Assembly (NCBI GenBank): GCA_001661245.1
Contig: KV454011.1
Span: forward strand, 1,720,135 to 1,784,134
DNA length: 64,000 bases
Origin: Pachysolen tannophilus NRRL Y-2460
Taxonomy: Eukaryota > Ascomycota > Pichiomycetes > Alaninales > Pachysolenaceae
Direction of reading: 5' to 3'
Shown here: positions 62,391 through 64,000 of the stretch, piece by piece
How the letters are laid out: the number at the start of each line of letters is the position of its first letter
Numbering within the stretch: position 1 is the first letter of the stretch
The notes under the pieces: model-generated
Databases searched by the model: none
The model's input: only the letters and a program-made list of their open reading frames with translations
Told to the model about the DNA's origin: nothing
Program-made: the position numbers and the translations under genes

Positions 62391-64000
62391 ATGTCATCGT
62401 CGTTAGAGGAGGATAAGAGTCTTGGTAGTCATTATGATATTTCGTTGGTGAGTGCGGAAATTGCAGAGATTCAACATCAACAAGAACAACAAGAAGCTGC
62501 TGCTGCTCAAGAAGCTCAAGAAGCTCAAGAAGCTGCTCAAGAAGCAGCAGAAGCCGCAGAAGCAGCAGAAGCAGATGCTGCCGCATCTGCTTCTTCTATT
62601 GCTAACAAGAACACTAATAGTGGTGGAGTGCATGAGCGTTCAGATGATGGTGATACTGGTGGCAGTGGTGGTAGTGGTTTAGTTTCAAAACAAATGAGGA
62701 AAAAAAACAACCATTAGTAGATAGTGATGGAATTAAAAAATGTTCAAGGTGCCGTGTTAAGAGAACAAATGAAAGTGAAGAATTATTGAGTAAATATGCT
62801 ACTTGTACAAATTGCAGAGAAAAAAGAAGAATAGATAATAAAAAACATGGAAATTTGAATAGTTATCTGTTACCTTCACCTGAAGCTACTGCAAATGCCA
62901 TTAATGCTGCTATTAATGCAAGTAAAAATAATAATAATAATAATAACAATAATGATACAAGTGATGTGGATCCAAATATTATGGGTCATGGCGGCCATAA
63001 TTCTTCTACGGTTCCAGTGGAAGGTTCAAGCTCTAATCTTGGTCCTGGTGCACCTCCAACTATAAGTGCAACTCAAACATCAACTTCAACTGTAAATGCA
63101 ACCGCAACTGCAACTGCAAATGCAACCGCAGGTTCTGGTTCTGGTACAGTTGGTGATGAAGATTATGATTTAAACAAGAAAAGAGGAAGAAAACCAAAAT
63201 TGGATCCTCATCATCATACTCATATGGTTTCCTCGTTAGGTATGTCTGATGAAAATGGAGTTGCAATAGCAGCAGCAACAGCTGCATCTTATAAGAGAAG
63301 AAAATTAAAAGATATAGAACATTTACCAAACTTGTTTACAAATTATGACGATTTCCTTGAAAGAATTAGATATAATACTGAAAATGATATTTATGATCAT
63401 CATTTTAGAGGTTTATCAGATCCAAATATTTTTCCCAGGTATAAATTAGAAGATGTTAATGCTGATGTTTTCCATGTAACTTCAAGAAAGATAATACAAT
63501 CTTATATACAACCAATGATGGATCTTACTGGTTATAGATTTCCTGTTAGAGATTATCATAAAGGTGGTACAAAATCAAAAAAAATTACTTTTATGTTTAT
63601 TTGTTCTCAAGATAAATCAAAACAAAGAAAATCAAGATCTAATGATCAAAGAAAAATTACAAATCGTTTAAAAACTGTTGATTGTGATTCTAAAATTACA
63701 TTGAATTATGATCTTGTTACTGGTGATTTGAAAATAAATTTTCAACATAGATCTCATACACCATATATTTGGAAAATGAATAGTACGGCTCTTCATCAAA
63801 ATGATGCAGATGATGGTTCATTACCTCTAGGATCTACATCTTCAGTACATCACCACCAGCATCATCTCCAGCATCAACACCAAGGAGGACCAAGAGGTAC
63901 AGCATCGTCTTCTGCTGTTACAGCTGCTGCTAATGCTGCCTTGGCTCATATAGATCTTTCTGCTATAAATTATCTTCATGAACATCAAATAGAACAACAA
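62391..64000 (+). CDS. WRKY-GCM1/FAR1-like DNA-binding protein, frame shift at A8, partial
   Basis: Starts at 62391 and runs off the right edge. Frame 1 (62391-62717) encodes 108 residues, acidic and Gln/Glu/Ala-rich, then stops. A second open frame, -1 relative to the first, runs from about 62699 to the end without a stop. It has no ATG of its own upstream of its conserved parts, so the two must be joined. In the second frame: a CxxC-pair motif (KKCSRCRVKR, then TCTNCREKRRI); an Asn run; an AT-hook-like KKRGRKPK; and a domain with FMFICSQDKSKQ, TVDCDSKITLNYD and INFQHRSHTPY, whose C..C..HxxH order is like the WRKY/GCM1 (FAR1/Aft) zinc fold. Probably a nuclear DNA-binding protein. The switch lies on an A8 run. 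Confidence 0.7.

Overview
The window is nuclear DNA of a budding yeast (Saccharomycotina). It is AT-rich, with many A/T homopolymers and AT dinucleotide runs. Genes are densely packed and mostly intron-free. The introns that exist start with GTAAGT or GTATGT-like donors, use TACTAAC-type branch points and sit near the 5' ends of genes. Products are clear orthologs of yeast proteins. The species is probably outside Saccharomycetaceae: it keeps families that S. cerevisiae lacks (COP9 subunit CSN6, a Wdr8/WRAP73-like protein, a DxxxD-type Mn cation diffusion facilitator, a Con7-like zinc finger), and the RPL2 promoter carries Tbf1-like and Cbf1-like sites instead of an obvious Rap1 site. The few CTG codons I checked fall in hydrophobic positions (MUP permease near 35180, RNA15 near 47708), which favours Leu but does not prove it.

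Layout. 0-13 kb: COQ11, DBP9, a Mn-type CDF transporter, ECM15, a GAC1/PIG-like PP1 targeting subunit and GLN4. 13-26 kb: an unrecognised coiled-coil protein, RPS28 (two introns, missed by simple ORF calling), MET22, a 38-codon small ORF, a TAD1/ankyrin pair sharing one reading frame, STS1, a small intron-containing membrane protein and a Wdr8-like gene. 26-31.6 kb: 5.6 kb without a convincing gene, lying upstream of a poly-Q Con7-like transcription factor. 33-43 kb: a MUP-family permease, a YBT1/VMR1-type ABC transporter and RPL2. 44-50 kb: an RNA-processing block with a two-RRM protein, PTI1, RNA15 and DST1. 50-64 kb: a small mitochondrial protein, SEC65, URA5, RGI1, PML39, CSN6, tRNA-Pro(UGG), RPT2, GYP7, IES2, and the start of a DNA-binding protein that runs off the right edge.

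How the genes relate. Most are unrelated housekeeping neighbours. Two links stand out. RNA15 and PTI1, paralogs in the mRNA 3'-end processing machinery, are adjacent in tandem. RPT2 and STS1 both serve the proteasome, and RPT2 has an Rpn4-like (PACE) site.

The most unusual signals are: (1) TAD1 and the ankyrin gene lie in one frame, separated only by a TAG codon; (2) the last gene changes frame exactly at an A-AAA-AAC heptamer, a classical -1 slippery site; (3) the RNA15-PTI1 tandem; (4) a hydrophobic N-terminal extension on MET22; (5) a U2 snRNA-like segment at about 41.54 kb. I saw no transposon, retroelement, CRISPR array or rRNA gene.
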